Shown here piece after piece: positions 36,381 to 44,404 of a stretch of DNA of 64,000 nucleotides. The stretch spans positions 1,796,513 to 1,860,512 of the forward strand of contig NZ_VLKC01000002.1 of the NCBI RefSeq assembly GCF_007830295.1, written 5' to 3'. Numbering within the stretch: position 1 is the first letter of the stretch; each line of letters opens with the position of its first letter. Source of the stretch: Sporomusa sp. KB1. GTDB lineage: Bacteria > Bacillota > Negativicutes > Sporomusales > Sporomusaceae. Position numbers and translations under genes: made by a program. Below the pieces are notes generated by a model. It ran no database searches. It saw only the letters and a program-made list of their open reading frames with translations, and was not told the origin of the DNA.

Positions 36381-37511
36381 TTAGCGGATTGCTTGGATAG
36401 CCGCAAGCATTTCGCTTGGCGTAATCGGCTCGTTATTCCATTTTGCCAGAGAAACAACTTGTGTTTTGCCGTTTACAATCTGGCGTACCTCATTAATATA
36501 TTGACCATGATTCATTTCAGCTACGATGATGGCCTTGACTTTATCAGCCAAACGCAAAATTTGCTTTTCTGGCGCCGGCCAGATCGTAATCGGACGGAAT
36601 AACCCTGCCCTAACTCCCTGCTTCCGGGCACTTTCGATTGCGGCATAAGCACTGCGCGCAGTGCCGCCAAAAGCAACTACGGCTATTTCAGCATCATCAA
36701 GATTGAATTCTTCGTATTTCACTATGTCGTCAATATTTTTCGTGATTTTTGAATGAAGCCGGTCAATAACCTCGTCAGTAACAGCGTTACTGCCTGTTGG
36801 AAAACCAGTGTAATCATGAACCAGACCGGTTGTGTGAAAACGGTAACCATCACCATAAGCCGGCATCGGCGGCACACCATCTTCATCTGGTTTATACGGT
36901 AAAAATTCACCAGGTGGAAGTGTTGGTTTCTTGCGATTAATAATCATTTGCTGGTTACTGTCCGGCATTACGAATTTCTCCCGCATATGACCAATTATCT
37001 CGTCTAATAGGAGAACAACAGGAGTGCGATATTTTTCAGCAAGATTAAAGGCATCGATTGTAAGCGTAAACGTTTCAGGTACACTTGACGGACTAAGCGC
37101 GATTACCCCTCTGTCACCATGCGATCCCCAGCGAGCCTGCATAACATCGCCCTGAGCAGGAGACGTTGGTTGACCTGTGCTTGGACCGGTGCGTTGAACA
37201 TTTACAATGACACATGGCACTTCTGCTATGGATGCATAACCGATAAGTTCCTGTTTAAGCGAGAAGCCTGGACCACTAGTTGCAGTCAAAGACTTGGTTC
37301 CAGCGATAGAACCACCGATAACGGCAGCAATACCGGCAATCTCATCTTCCATTTGAATAAAGGTCCCACCGACCTGTGGAAGTTTTTTGGCAAGCAACTC
37401 AGCTATTTCCGTCGAAGGGGTAATGGGGTAGCCGGCAAAAAAACGTGCTCCCGCGATTATAGCCCCTTCGGCACAAGCTTGGTTGCCCTGCATTAATACT
37501 GCTTTAGGCAT
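36381..37511 (-). CDS. korA: 2-oxoacid:ferredoxin oxidoreductase alpha subunit
   Basis: Protein of 376 residues from ATG 37511 (GGAGGGATCAATCCA before it). Seen: GNQACAEGAIIAGARFFAGYPITPSTEIAELLAKKLP, FIQMEDEIAGIAAVIGGSIAGTKSLTATSGPGFSLKQE and RTGPSTGQPTSPAQGDVMQARWG, the signature blocks of KorA/VorB alpha subunits. Substrate choice (2-oxoglutarate or branched 2-oxoacids) is not certain from sequence; the four-subunit arrangement favours the Kor class. Confidence 0.92.
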   Translation of the reverse strand: MPKAVLMQGNQACAEGAIIAGARFFAGYPITPSTEIAELLAKKLPQVGGTFIQMEDEIAGIAAVIGGSIAGTKSLTATSGPGFSLKQELIGYASIAEVPCVIVNVQRTGPSTGQPTSPAQGDVMQARWGSHGDRGVIALSPSSVPETFTLTIDAFNLAEKYRTPVVLLLDEIIGHMREKFVMPDSNQQMIINRKKPTLPPGEFLPYKPDEDGVPPMPAYGDGYRFHTTGLVHDYTGFPTGSNAVTDEVIDRLHSKITKNIDDIVKYEEFNLDDAEIAVVAFGGTARSAYAAIESARKQGVRAGLFRPITIWPAPEKQILRLADKVKAIIVAEMNHGQYINEVRQIVNGKTQVVSLAKWNNEPITPSEMLAAIQAIR

Positions 37512-37530
37512 TGGATTGATCCCTCCAAAA

Positions 37531-37716
37531 TTACTTTTTTCTAACAAAGATGGCATAGTCCGGACAGCGCAATTCACATTGGCCACAACTAACGCAATTC
37601 TCTTCACAAGTGATATTCACTTTACCTAGTTCATTTAATTCGAGAACCTGTTTTGGACAAAACTCTATACAAATGCCACAGCCTTTACAATGGGAAGTAA
37701 TCGTTTTTAATTTCAT
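37531..37716 (-). CDS. korD: Ferredoxin-like delta subunit of 2-oxoacid oxidoreductase
   Basis: A 61-residue protein with two 4Fe-4S binding motifs, CKGCGICIEFCP (about 10-21) and CVSCGQCELRCP (about 41-52). It passes electrons from the catalytic subunits to external ferredoxin. First gene of the kor unit; strong GAGGAGGTGAGGATAA ribosome site. Repeated AT-rich words upstream (37772-37801) may be its operator. Confidence 0.93.
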   Translation of the reverse strand: MKLKTITSHCKGCGICIEFCPKQVLELNELGKVNITCEENCVSCGQCELRCPDYAIFVRKK

Positions 37717-37771
37717 TTATCCTCACCTCCTCTTTGTAATAAAATCAGAGTATTCATTTTTTAGATATGCA

Positions 37772-37801
37772 ATACAATATTATGTATACAATATAATGTA
37801 T
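37772..37801. promoter_or_regulatory. Two overlapping ATACAATATWATGTAT repeats upstream of korD
   Basis: Copies at 37772-37787 and 37786-37801 recur with a 14-bp period, and each is a near-palindrome. They create a TGTATACA centre like GntR-type operators. They lie about 55-85 bp before korD and between it and the divergent LysR/pxpB2 region. This is a candidate operator; the bound protein is unknown. Confidence 0.45.
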
Positions 37802-37861
37802 TACGCGTCTGCAAAAACAAAAGCCTGCGATCACAATACTACTCCTACTAGTTCTTTATTC

Positions 37862-38602
37862 TCAGAATGTCGTGATCTCAGGACTATAGGAACCTGCTTC
37901 CACCTTGCTGAATATTTCGAAAAATTCGTCTACAGATATTGAATTGAATTGCAAGTAATCGCCTGCGGCAAACAAAAATGGATTAGGGTTTTCCGGATAG
38001 AATGCCCTTACCGGTGTGCGCCCGATCAACCGCCATTCACCAGAACTTTCAACCGTATAAAACCCGGTTTGTCTGCCAGCTATTCCCACTGAACCAGTTG
38101 GAATTTTACTTCTTACTCTTTTTAACCGCGGAACCACCAGTTTGTCATCCAGCCCCCCTAAATAAGGAAATCCTGGAGTAAATCCCAACATGTATACCAA
38201 GTACGTTCTTGAGGTATGAATGTTAATGACTTCTTCAAGCGATAATTTGGTCCGGCGAACTACATAATCAATATCCGGGCCAAAGACGCCTCCGTAACAT
38301 ACGGGAACATGAATCACCCTGCGTGTAATCTCTTGTATTTCTCCATTGCCTAGTTGGGTTAAAAATTGTCTAATACCGGAAATCAACTCATCACGAGTAA
38401 TCTGTAATGGATCAAAGTAAACGATAACTGACCGATATGTTGGTACAACTTCTACGATTCCCTCTATTTCCCGACTGTTAAGAATCTCTACTAATTGCTG
38501 AACAAGTCTGTTAATTTCAACCGTGATCTCACCGCCAAAATCAATAACCATTCCTTGTTCACCTGCAACCAATATTTTTGCATTCTTAACATAATCGTCC
38601 AT
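37862..38602 (-). CDS. Second 5-oxoprolinase subunit B-like protein (KipI type)
   Basis: Protein of 246 residues, a clear paralogue of the pxpB product at 34093: VEVVPTYRSVIVYFDPLQITRDELI, HTSRTYLVYMLGFTPGFPYLGG, KIPTGSVGIAGRQTGFYTVESSGEWRLIGRTP, NPFLFAAGDYLQFNSISVDEFF. It has no PxpC partner next to it. ATG 38602 has AAAGGGG upstream. It is divergent from a LysR gene, which may control it. It may swap for PxpB, or act as a KipI-like kinase inhibitor; neither is shown. Confidence 0.88.
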   Translation of the reverse strand: MDDYVKNAKILVAGEQGMVIDFGGEITVEINRLVQQLVEILNSREIEGIVEVVPTYRSVIVYFDPLQITRDELISGIRQFLTQLGNGEIQEITRRVIHVPVCYGGVFGPDIDYVVRRTKLSLEEVINIHTSRTYLVYMLGFTPGFPYLGGLDDKLVVPRLKRVRSKIPTGSVGIAGRQTGFYTVESSGEWRLIGRTPVRAFYPENPNPFLFAAGDYLQFNSISVDEFFEIFSKVEAGSYSPEITTF

Positions 38603-38829
38603 TAGTTATACCCCTTTGGTAAGAGAATTTCTAAATTTCCACTATCGGAACTTTGATAACATTCAGAATTTTAACCGCAATCAATGCCATTGAATTAATT
38701 TAAGTGCAGCTTTCCGGTATTTGAATTACGCTAGACATCTTTCGACATTTATAATATCATTAATAAAAATAGTTGTACAATTGAAAGATTAAATACGCCT
38801 ATTCAATTTTATTGAAGGTCGTGATTGCA

Positions 38830-39726
38830 ATGGAAATTCGTCAGTTGAAAACCTTTATTAATATCGTAAAATTAGGAAACTTCTCTCACGCCGCCCAATT
38901 TTCAGGCTATACGCAATCAACAGTAACCACTCATATTCAGTTACTTGAAAAAGAATTAAACACGCTTTTATTTGAACGATTTGGCCAACAAATTACACTT
39001 ACCGATGATGGTCAACATCTATATGACTACGCAGAAAAAATCATTAAACTTGAAGCGGATGCAAAAAATGCTTTGAATAAATCCAATATCCCATGTGGAC
39101 CGCTAATTATCGGCATACCTGAATCGTTATGTGTATTTAGAATGACTTCTTTGCTAAAAGAATATAGTTTTCTTTATCCAGATGTCGAATTAAAGATAAA
39201 ATATGGCACTAGTAATGATTTTCGTATTTTATTGCGAAAAAAAGTAATGGACCTTGCCTTATTTCTTGAGCCTTCAATAACCGATCCTGACTTGACAAAT
39301 ACGCCTCTTTGGCCGGAACCAATTGTCTTTGTAACTTTTCCTAATCATGAGCTTACTAAACTTCCTGAGCTGCATCCCAAAATGTTAAATGATCAAACCC
39401 TGGTATTGGTTGAATCTGATAGCAATTATCGAATTCTTTTAGAAAAAACACTACAAAAAGAAAGTGTGCACCTAAAAACAGTTCTGGAGGTAGGACAAAT
39501 TCAAGCAATCAAACAACTTATTATGCAAAACTTTGGCCTAACTTTATTGCCACTTATTTCAGTAGAAAAAGAGCTTGACGCAGGCGAACTGGTTTTATTG
39601 CCCTGGAAAGGACCTGACATTAACGTCACTGCCTTTTTAGTTCATCATAAAGACAGATGGGTCAATCACCCTATGAAAGCTTTCATTAAGCTGCTTCAGG
39701 AGCGGCTCATAAATAACCGTGCATAA
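38830..39726 (+). CDS. LysR family transcriptional regulator
   Basis: Protein of 298 residues from ATG 38830; a GTG at 38821 is an alternative. The N-terminal winged helix-turn-helix is typical: MEIRQLKTFINIVKLGNFSHAAQFSGYTQSTVTTHIQLLEKELNTLLFER. The rest is an effector-binding domain. Divergent from the second pxpB gene across a 0.2-kb gap, the classic layout for LysR control; kor genes are the next possible targets. Effector unknown. Confidence 0.92.
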   Translation: MEIRQLKTFINIVKLGNFSHAAQFSGYTQSTVTTHIQLLEKELNTLLFERFGQQITLTDDGQHLYDYAEKIIKLEADAKNALNKSNIPCGPLIIGIPESLCVFRMTSLLKEYSFLYPDVELKIKYGTSNDFRILLRKKVMDLALFLEPSITDPDLTNTPLWPEPIVFVTFPNHELTKLPELHPKMLNDQTLVLVESDSNYRILLEKTLQKESVHLKTVLEVGQIQAIKQLIMQNFGLTLLPLISVEKELDAGELVLLPWKGPDINVTAFLVHHKDRWVNHPMKAFIKLLQERLINNRA

Positions 39727-39779
39727 AATTCCCAGGCAGGCTATTCTTGATATATCATAAGCCACGGCAAATTTGCATA

Positions 39780-39819
39780 AATATGGGGCTTGGCTAATCG
39801 CCAAGCCCCATATTTTTTA
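39780..39819 (+). terminator. Strong Rho-independent terminator after the LysR gene
   Basis: A perfect 14-bp stem (ATATGGGGCTTGGC / GCCAAGCCCCATAT) with a TAATC loop and TTTTTT behind it on the plus strand. Confidence 0.92.
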
Positions 39820-39879
39820 ACAAATTTACAACAACTAACAGCAATGCACTTATAAATACCACTTTATCTTAGTACGCGA

Positions 39880-39966
39880 GTCAAGACTCCCGCCTCTACA
39901 GGCGGCGTTAATTCAGATGGAGTAGACTCTCCACCTGAATCCCCAATGTTTCAGCTATGCTGAAAC
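39880..39966 (-). repeat. Triple-hairpin element resembling an IS605-type right end / omega-RNA scaffold remnant
   Basis: Read on the minus strand: GTTTCAGC-ATA-GCTGAAAC, then a 12-bp stem ATTCAGGTGGAG/CTCCATCTGAAT with one mismatch, then CCGCCTGTAGAGGCGGGAGTCTTGAC. The last hairpin plus GGGAGTCTTGAC looks like the 3' ends of IS200/IS605-family elements whose tnpB is read into an omega RNA. No tnpB or tnpA is adjacent. A second, shorter match is at 47591-47610. It follows the DUF364 stop and may also serve as its 3' end. Confidence 0.4.
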
Positions 39967-39970
39967 GAGT

Positions 39971-40723
39971 TCACTTCGGTTTCATAGTTACTTTTTGTCC
40001 TGTTTTGTATATTTTCCTTCGTTCTAATCCTGATATAATACGCGCCGCACCAGCATTGTCCTTAACCACAAAGCTTGATAAGTCATTAACACCGAAAGAA
40101 AACAACTCTGGTGCTAAAGGAGTAAAAGGTCCAACAATTATGACATAAGCATTTTTGGCTAGTTCCAACATGCGTGGTAATGTTTTATAAACCAGGCTGG
40201 TACAACTGAGAATAACAAAATTACTTTCCGGCAAGATATATTCAGCAGCCGCTTCAGGATAATCGCCTTCCATCGGGTCACGTTCAATAATTGCAAGCTC
40301 GCATACCGGTTGGAGCAGTTGCTCAACATAAGGAAAATGGCCGAAAACGGCAACTTTTTTATTTTTTATCACATTTTGATAGGCAATAAAGGGATCACTA
40401 AGGCGGTCCTCACTATGCAGACTTTTAGAAAGGGCAATTCCGTTGCCGCTCGCCGTTGCCGGCGAATTATACCAGGCGTTTATCGCCGCCATACCAACAG
40501 AGGCTTCAACAAAATTCCAGGACTTAATGCATTCTGCCAGTCTTTTCAGCGGCATATTGAGTGATTTCTTCATCGTTTCAGGCAGGCTATCTCCCGGCAC
40601 AATTTGGCTAAAGCCACATCCATTGCCGCTTCGTATGAGCACAGCATACGTGCCGCAAATAAACTCATCAACAAGGCACTCCTCCGGTATTCCTTCAATT
40701 AAGGCATCATATAATTTCCACAT
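39971..40723 (-). CDS. DUF364 family protein (putative heavy-metal chelation domain)
   Basis: Protein of 250 residues. The N-terminal part matches the DUF4213-type cap (FICGTYAVLIRSGNGCGFSQI, VGMAAINAWYNSP). The C-terminal half is a Rossmann-like DUF364 domain with KKVAVFGHFPYVEQL, LAIIERDPMEGDYPEAAAEYILPESNFVILSCTSLVYKTLPRMLELA and VIIVGPFTPLAPELFSFGV. The family is proposed to bind metals; proof is lacking. Last gene of a three-gene set with an orphan ABC ATPase and a HypB/UreG-like GTPase, which supports a metal-related job. Confidence 0.82.
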   Translation of the reverse strand: MWKLYDALIEGIPEECLVDEFICGTYAVLIRSGNGCGFSQIVPGDSLPETMKKSLNMPLKRLAECIKSWNFVEASVGMAAINAWYNSPATASGNGIALSKSLHSEDRLSDPFIAYQNVIKNKKVAVFGHFPYVEQLLQPVCELAIIERDPMEGDYPEAAAEYILPESNFVILSCTSLVYKTLPRMLELAKNAYVIIVGPFTPLAPELFSFGVNDLSSFVVKDNAGAARIISGLERRKIYKTGQKVTMKPK

Positions 40724-40788
40724 TTTTTCAATCCTTCTCCTTATCCCATATTAAGAAATTTTGATTCCTTATATCCGGCACCCAACCG

Positions 40789-41814
40789 CTATAAGACAAA
40801 CTTCAGAGGATAAACTCTTTCACCATGCCTCAGCTGCTGTCGAATTCCCAGCATGATAGTATCCAGTTTTTCAATATCCTTCAGACTTTCTATTTCTTCG
40901 TCCGAGGTTTCCATGATTTTATGGATGCCACCGTTCTTTATTACAATACGCTTATCAGCACTCAAAGCAAGCAGTGGATCATGAGTAGAAATCAATACAA
41001 TTTTTTCATTTTCCGTCAGCAAGCTAATTGCCTGTTTTCTGTCAATGCCAGCGTTTTCAATTTCATCAATCAGGACAATGGGCGAAGAACTCATATGGGC
41101 CGCATCGGCAATCATCAATGCACGGGATTGCCCGCCCGAGAGCTGTGTCACTTTTGTATCCATGGTGAATTTTTCACCAGCCAGTTCATTGGCACAGACA
41201 AAACATTGTTGTATCACCTGTTCGGCATTCCCGCAAAGGCGACTTTTCGCATGCATTGCCAGAAATTCTGCGACATTCAGATCCATAACGAAATTCATAT
41301 TTTGCGATAACTGCGCCACCATTTTATTGCCCATATCAAATCGTTCTTCATCGCTCAGCGGGTGATCATTAATCAATATTTGGCGTCTGGTCGGTGTATC
41401 GCATTGAGCTAAACACTCAATGTCACCCAATAGACGGCTTTTCCCTGAACCCGTAGGACCTACAATACTAATAACCTCACCGACCGCCATCGTAAGCGTC
41501 ACGTTCTCCGCTTCCCCTTGTTTATTTCTGCCGCCTATGATTGTAATATTTTGTACTTTCTCCCGCTCTTCCCGGTGATTTACCAGCGTTGCCATGAATT
41601 TTACTAATTCTTCAGTTAGGCTGAATACATCAAGTCCGAACTCCTCCAGTTGCTCTGTCAATATTTTTTCTAGCGCCTGGGATACCGTGAGATTTTTCTG
41701 CAGATCCTGCAAATTATAATTTATAAAAAAATCCTGCACAACCGGATAGTTCTTGATGATTTCGGCAATCGTCTTATCTTTGATGATCTCTCTGATTTTT
41801 ACATTTTGCGCCAT
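40789..41814 (-). CDS. Orphan ABC-type ATPase with N-terminal DUF1858-like domain
   Basis: Protein of 341 residues. The first ~60 residues (KDKTIAEIIKNYPVVQDFFINYNLQDLQ...TVSQALEKIL) look like DUF1858 but without its cysteines. An ABC ATPase domain follows: Walker A VGPTGSGKS, signature TQLSGGQSRALM, Walker B IVLIDEIENAG, and switch His in LISTHDPL. No permease gene is nearby, so it is probably a soluble ATPase, not a transporter part. Its start lies 4 nt from the stop of the GTPase gene upstream, so the two are cotranscribed. Confidence 0.82.
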   Translation of the reverse strand: MAQNVKIREIIKDKTIAEIIKNYPVVQDFFINYNLQDLQKNLTVSQALEKILTEQLEEFGLDVFSLTEELVKFMATLVNHREEREKVQNITIIGGRNKQGEAENVTLTMAVGEVISIVGPTGSGKSRLLGDIECLAQCDTPTRRQILINDHPLSDEERFDMGNKMVAQLSQNMNFVMDLNVAEFLAMHAKSRLCGNAEQVIQQCFVCANELAGEKFTMDTKVTQLSGGQSRALMIADAAHMSSSPIVLIDEIENAGIDRKQAISLLTENEKIVLISTHDPLLALSADKRIVIKNGGIHKIMETSDEEIESLKDIEKLDTIMLGIRQQLRHGERVYPLKFVL

Positions 41815-41818
41815 ATTC

Positions 41819-42505
41819 TCACCTGAATTCCATCTTTTTCAGCATTCCCATTTGGTAAGTTTCACCAATCCGCGTTTCTCCTGTACAGTAGGCGCATACT
41901 GAAGCAGGCATTGAGAAACGCAAACGGCGATTTCTCACCGTAGTGATATCTGCAGCATTTTTAACATGTTTGCTCAGCATGAACGCCCCTTGACCGGTAA
42001 TTCCGTTTACAAACAGAATACTGGCGCTGGGGTTGACTTGCCGGACATTGAACATAAACACTTCCCGTTCAGCCTGCGAGACGATATCCCCCTTGGTAAT
42101 CAAAACAATATCCGCCAGTTTCAGCATGGGGCCAATTTTACGGGGAGTATTAATTCCAGAAAGATTATCAATAACACAAATAGCAAGAACTCCCTGAATA
42201 TGTGGAGAACAGCGATTGCATAGACCGGCACTTTCGCTAATCAGTATATCCAGGCCGGCACCATACCCCCACTCAACAGCATCTTCAATATTGCTGACAA
42301 AAAAATGATCCGGACAGAATTTTCCGGAAAATCCCACTTGAACTTTTACGCCATATTCTTTATAACGAAGTTGATCAAAAGAAGTCAGGCAGTCAAATTT
42401 TATAACACCGACCTCTTGGTTACTTTCTCTAAGACAATCAATCAGTCTGAGAATTACTGAAGTTTTACCAGAAGAAGGCGCCCCTGATACCGTAATAAGT
42501 TTCAT
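41819..42505 (-). CDS. HypB/UreG-like GTPase with cysteine motifs
   Basis: Protein of 228 residues from ATG 42505 (GGAGAGAT before it). P-loop VSGAPSSGKTSVI, then ILISESAGLCNRCSPHIQG (a switch region with Cys-x2-Cys and His), VLITKGDIVSQAERE (base recognition), and a C-terminal SVCAYCTGETRIGETYQMG. It belongs with the SIMIBI GTPases that load Ni or other metals (HypB, UreG, CobW). The CNRCSPH and CAYC motifs are likely metal ligands. It heads the three-gene set with the ABC ATPase and DUF364 genes. The target enzyme is unknown. Confidence 0.82.
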   Translation of the reverse strand: MKLITVSGAPSSGKTSVILRLIDCLRESNQEVGVIKFDCLTSFDQLRYKEYGVKVQVGFSGKFCPDHFFVSNIEDAVEWGYGAGLDILISESAGLCNRCSPHIQGVLAICVIDNLSGINTPRKIGPMLKLADIVLITKGDIVSQAEREVFMFNVRQVNPSASILFVNGITGQGAFMLSKHVKNAADITTVRNRRLRFSMPASVCAYCTGETRIGETYQMGMLKKMEFR

Positions 42506-43031
42506 ATCTCTCCCCCCCAAAAACTCAATTACCTGACTGGCACACCATTCCCAGCAGGATTAACACCATGTTATCAATATATATACTTACGTCAAGAAGA
42601 ATATGAATCAAGGGAATAGCTCAACAATGCTTCATGCTTCCATCGGGAACATCGAATCACTATCTACGCGAAACATAGCTTTTCCCTAATTCCCTCCAAC
42701 AAAAATCCCCGCCCGGTAGTTGCCAGAACACTTAGTAGTTTACTGCACTCAAGGATTTTCTTTCTTAAAAAACATAATACTATTAAACATAATATAAATC
42801 AATATATATAATGTTTTAAATTTGTTCCTGTTCGTTTATGATTACTAAACTAGATTTGCTGTATGATTCTGTTCCATGTCATTACCTGACATTTTCTTTT
42901 TTTCCTTTGAAGCCATCGTTTCCATCCTTACTCAGCAACTTGATACTAGTCGCGAGAAATAGGGACACAAACTTTGGTTTCACTGTCTTTTTTCCCGACA
43001 TTGATGATTTGCACATCAACACCGATGTATC
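42506..43031. other. Gene-poor AT-rich interval
   Basis: A 0.5-kb stretch between the GTPase gene and a broken transposase. The words AGGGACACAAACTTTGG near 42961 and AAGGGACATTC near 43434 (minus orientation) bracket the dead transposase and may be remains of its element. On the minus strand TTGACG (42590-42595) could be a -35 box for the GTPase operon, but no well-spaced -10 was found. No gene seen. Confidence 0.35.
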
Positions 43032-43373
43032 TTAGGTCCATCCCTTTTCTGGGTGTTGATAAGAAGGTAAAGAAACGATTCTGAAAAACTGCCCAACTCG
43101 ATCATATTTTTGATTGCACCACCATGCATAGCTCATACCGATACGCTTCAGATAATAGATAGCCCTCATCATCTTCTTGCAATAGGAGATGAACATAATT
43201 CCCATCAAACAATATCCATAAATGACACACCATCTACTTTCTTTAACCCAATTCATTATTTCTAAAAAACGGCAGTAGTCTTCATCGTCAAAAAATATAT
43301 CCTGGCGATTTATCCCTCGCATCATGATATGATAGAGTCCGCTGGCACTCTTTTTTCTTGCATATCCTACCAT
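43032..43373 (-). pseudogene. Degenerate Y1 (REP-associated/IS200-like) transposase
   Basis: From ATG 43373 (GGAG before it) the frame gives KKSASGLYHIMMRGINRQDIFFDDEDYCRFLEIMNWVKES and YGYCLMG, the N-terminus of Y1 transposases. Where the HUH motif GNHVHLL should follow, the frame reads GIMFISYC. Removing one base restores NYVHLLLQEDD, so a frameshift is present and the first His has become Tyr. The frame then returns to YLKRIGMSYAWWCNQKYDRVGQFF and stops before the usual DRFKSE block. Two compensating frameshifts, a lost catalytic His and a missing end mark it as dead. Confidence 0.8.
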
Positions 43374-43468
43374 GTTTCTCCTACTTTGCTTCCTTTTATC
43401 ATTTGCAATAGGAAGCAAAAAGAATGTCCCTTCGCTTCCTACATTATGTAACCATAATCCCGCAAATT

Positions 43469-43497
43469 AAAAGCCGCCCACCCGAAGGTAGACGGCT
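43469..43497 (-). terminator. Terminator after the tiny glycine-rich gene
   Basis: AGCCGTCTACC and GGTGGGCGGCT (minus strand) pair, with one mismatch, around TTCG, followed by TTTTAATTTG. It is 68 nt beyond the stop of the 37-aa gene at 43565. Confidence 0.7.
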
Positions 43498-43564
43498 ACA
43501 GCACAACAAATATAAGCGGACCGCACTTTAAATTAGTTGTAAGTTTTACCACGAGCAAACTATG

Positions 43565-43678
43565 TTAGCAAACCGTGCTGCAGTCATCATTGAAGCAAAA
43601 AAACAGTAAAATTATTATAATGATAATTATGAAACTGCTACTACCACGACCTCCACAGCCACCAAAACCAAGACCCAT
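43565..43678 (-). CDS. Tiny glycine-rich single-span membrane protein (37 aa), YjcZ-like in style
   Basis: ATG 43678 has AAAGGAGG 7-8 nt upstream. The product opens MGLGFGGCGGRGSSS, has a poly-Ile/Leu membrane segment (FIIIIIIILLFF) and a tail CFNDDCSTVC. Small Gly-rich, one-span proteins of this shape are known as YjcZ-type sporulation proteins in Bacilli; homology is not established. A terminator follows at 43469-43497. Its Cys-Asp tail echoes the 40-aa protein at 15427-15549. Confidence 0.65.
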   Translation of the reverse strand: MGLGFGGCGGRGSSSFIIIIIIILLFFCFNDDCSTVC

Positions 43679-43754
43679 AAATAAACCTCCTTTACTCCTT
43701 TATAAAGATATACTATAATTTATGTTCTATCGACTGGCTTTGCGACTGAGTAAA

Positions 43755-44350
43755 ATAAAAAATCCCCGGTTTCCCGAGAACTACACAATCTATGAATAAA
43801 ATGCAAGTTCTGGGAAAAGCGCGAGTTCAGAAGCTGGAACTATTATATGTAAACCACTCGCCGTCTGCCACAAAACAAAAAGTCATCCCCAACCAAGCGA
43901 CTGAGAGTGGGCTAAATTATGAGGCAAAACATAAAAGTACTCAGCAATATACCAATTACTGAGTACTTTTACAATAGCAGAGGAATATGAAAAAAATTAT
44001 GTCCAATAGTAAACATGGCCTTCTATGAACATGTTTAGAATTATATATTCCAATCTTTAGAATTACTTTAGAAAAGGCTGGAAGATGATAATAGCCGCCC
44101 ATCTGGACGAACCCGGCAAAACCAAAAAAGCCCACCCCCAACCGCCAGGCTGAGATTGGGCAAATTAACAAAACCGCCCCATCCCTAAGGATAGAGCGGT
44201 TAACCAGGCGGTTTAAACTTGGTCAATTTTTTCGATTTTCTCAGCTATACGTTTTAGTGACTTAGAGATGCTGTACAGTATAATCCGCCACCTACTACAA
44301 CTACATGAAGTACATTAAAAAAACCGCCATCCCGTAAGGGAAATAACCGT
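43755..44350 (-). repeat. Run of minus-strand terminator-like hairpins without genes
   Basis: At least five terminator-like stems with T-runs on the minus strand are seen: about 43755-43781, 43876-43912, 43932-43970, 44124-44161 and 44171-44204, with a weaker one near 44321-44350. The stems at 43876 and 44124 share words (CCCCAACC..., CTGAGA.TGGGC). No ORF with a ribosome site lies between them. This may be the residue of several decayed or deleted small genes of which only the terminators remain, or a set of short non-coding transcripts. It also fills the 0.7-kb gap between the 37-aa gene and the secreted protein gene. Confidence 0.55.
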
Positions 44351-44404
44351 GCATATGAATAGCATCCTCTGCTTAAGACTTAAACATAATTTACTTTATG
44401 CTTC

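Noticed and set aside
43801..43980. Plus-strand ORF of about 55 codons starting MQVLGKARVQKLE
   Set aside because: There is no ribosome site, and the frame crosses minus-strand terminator stems; an open frame of this length is expected by chance.
43956..44171. 71-codon minus-strand ORF in the terminator run
   Set aside because: It translates through two terminator hairpins, has no ribosome site and resembles no protein.
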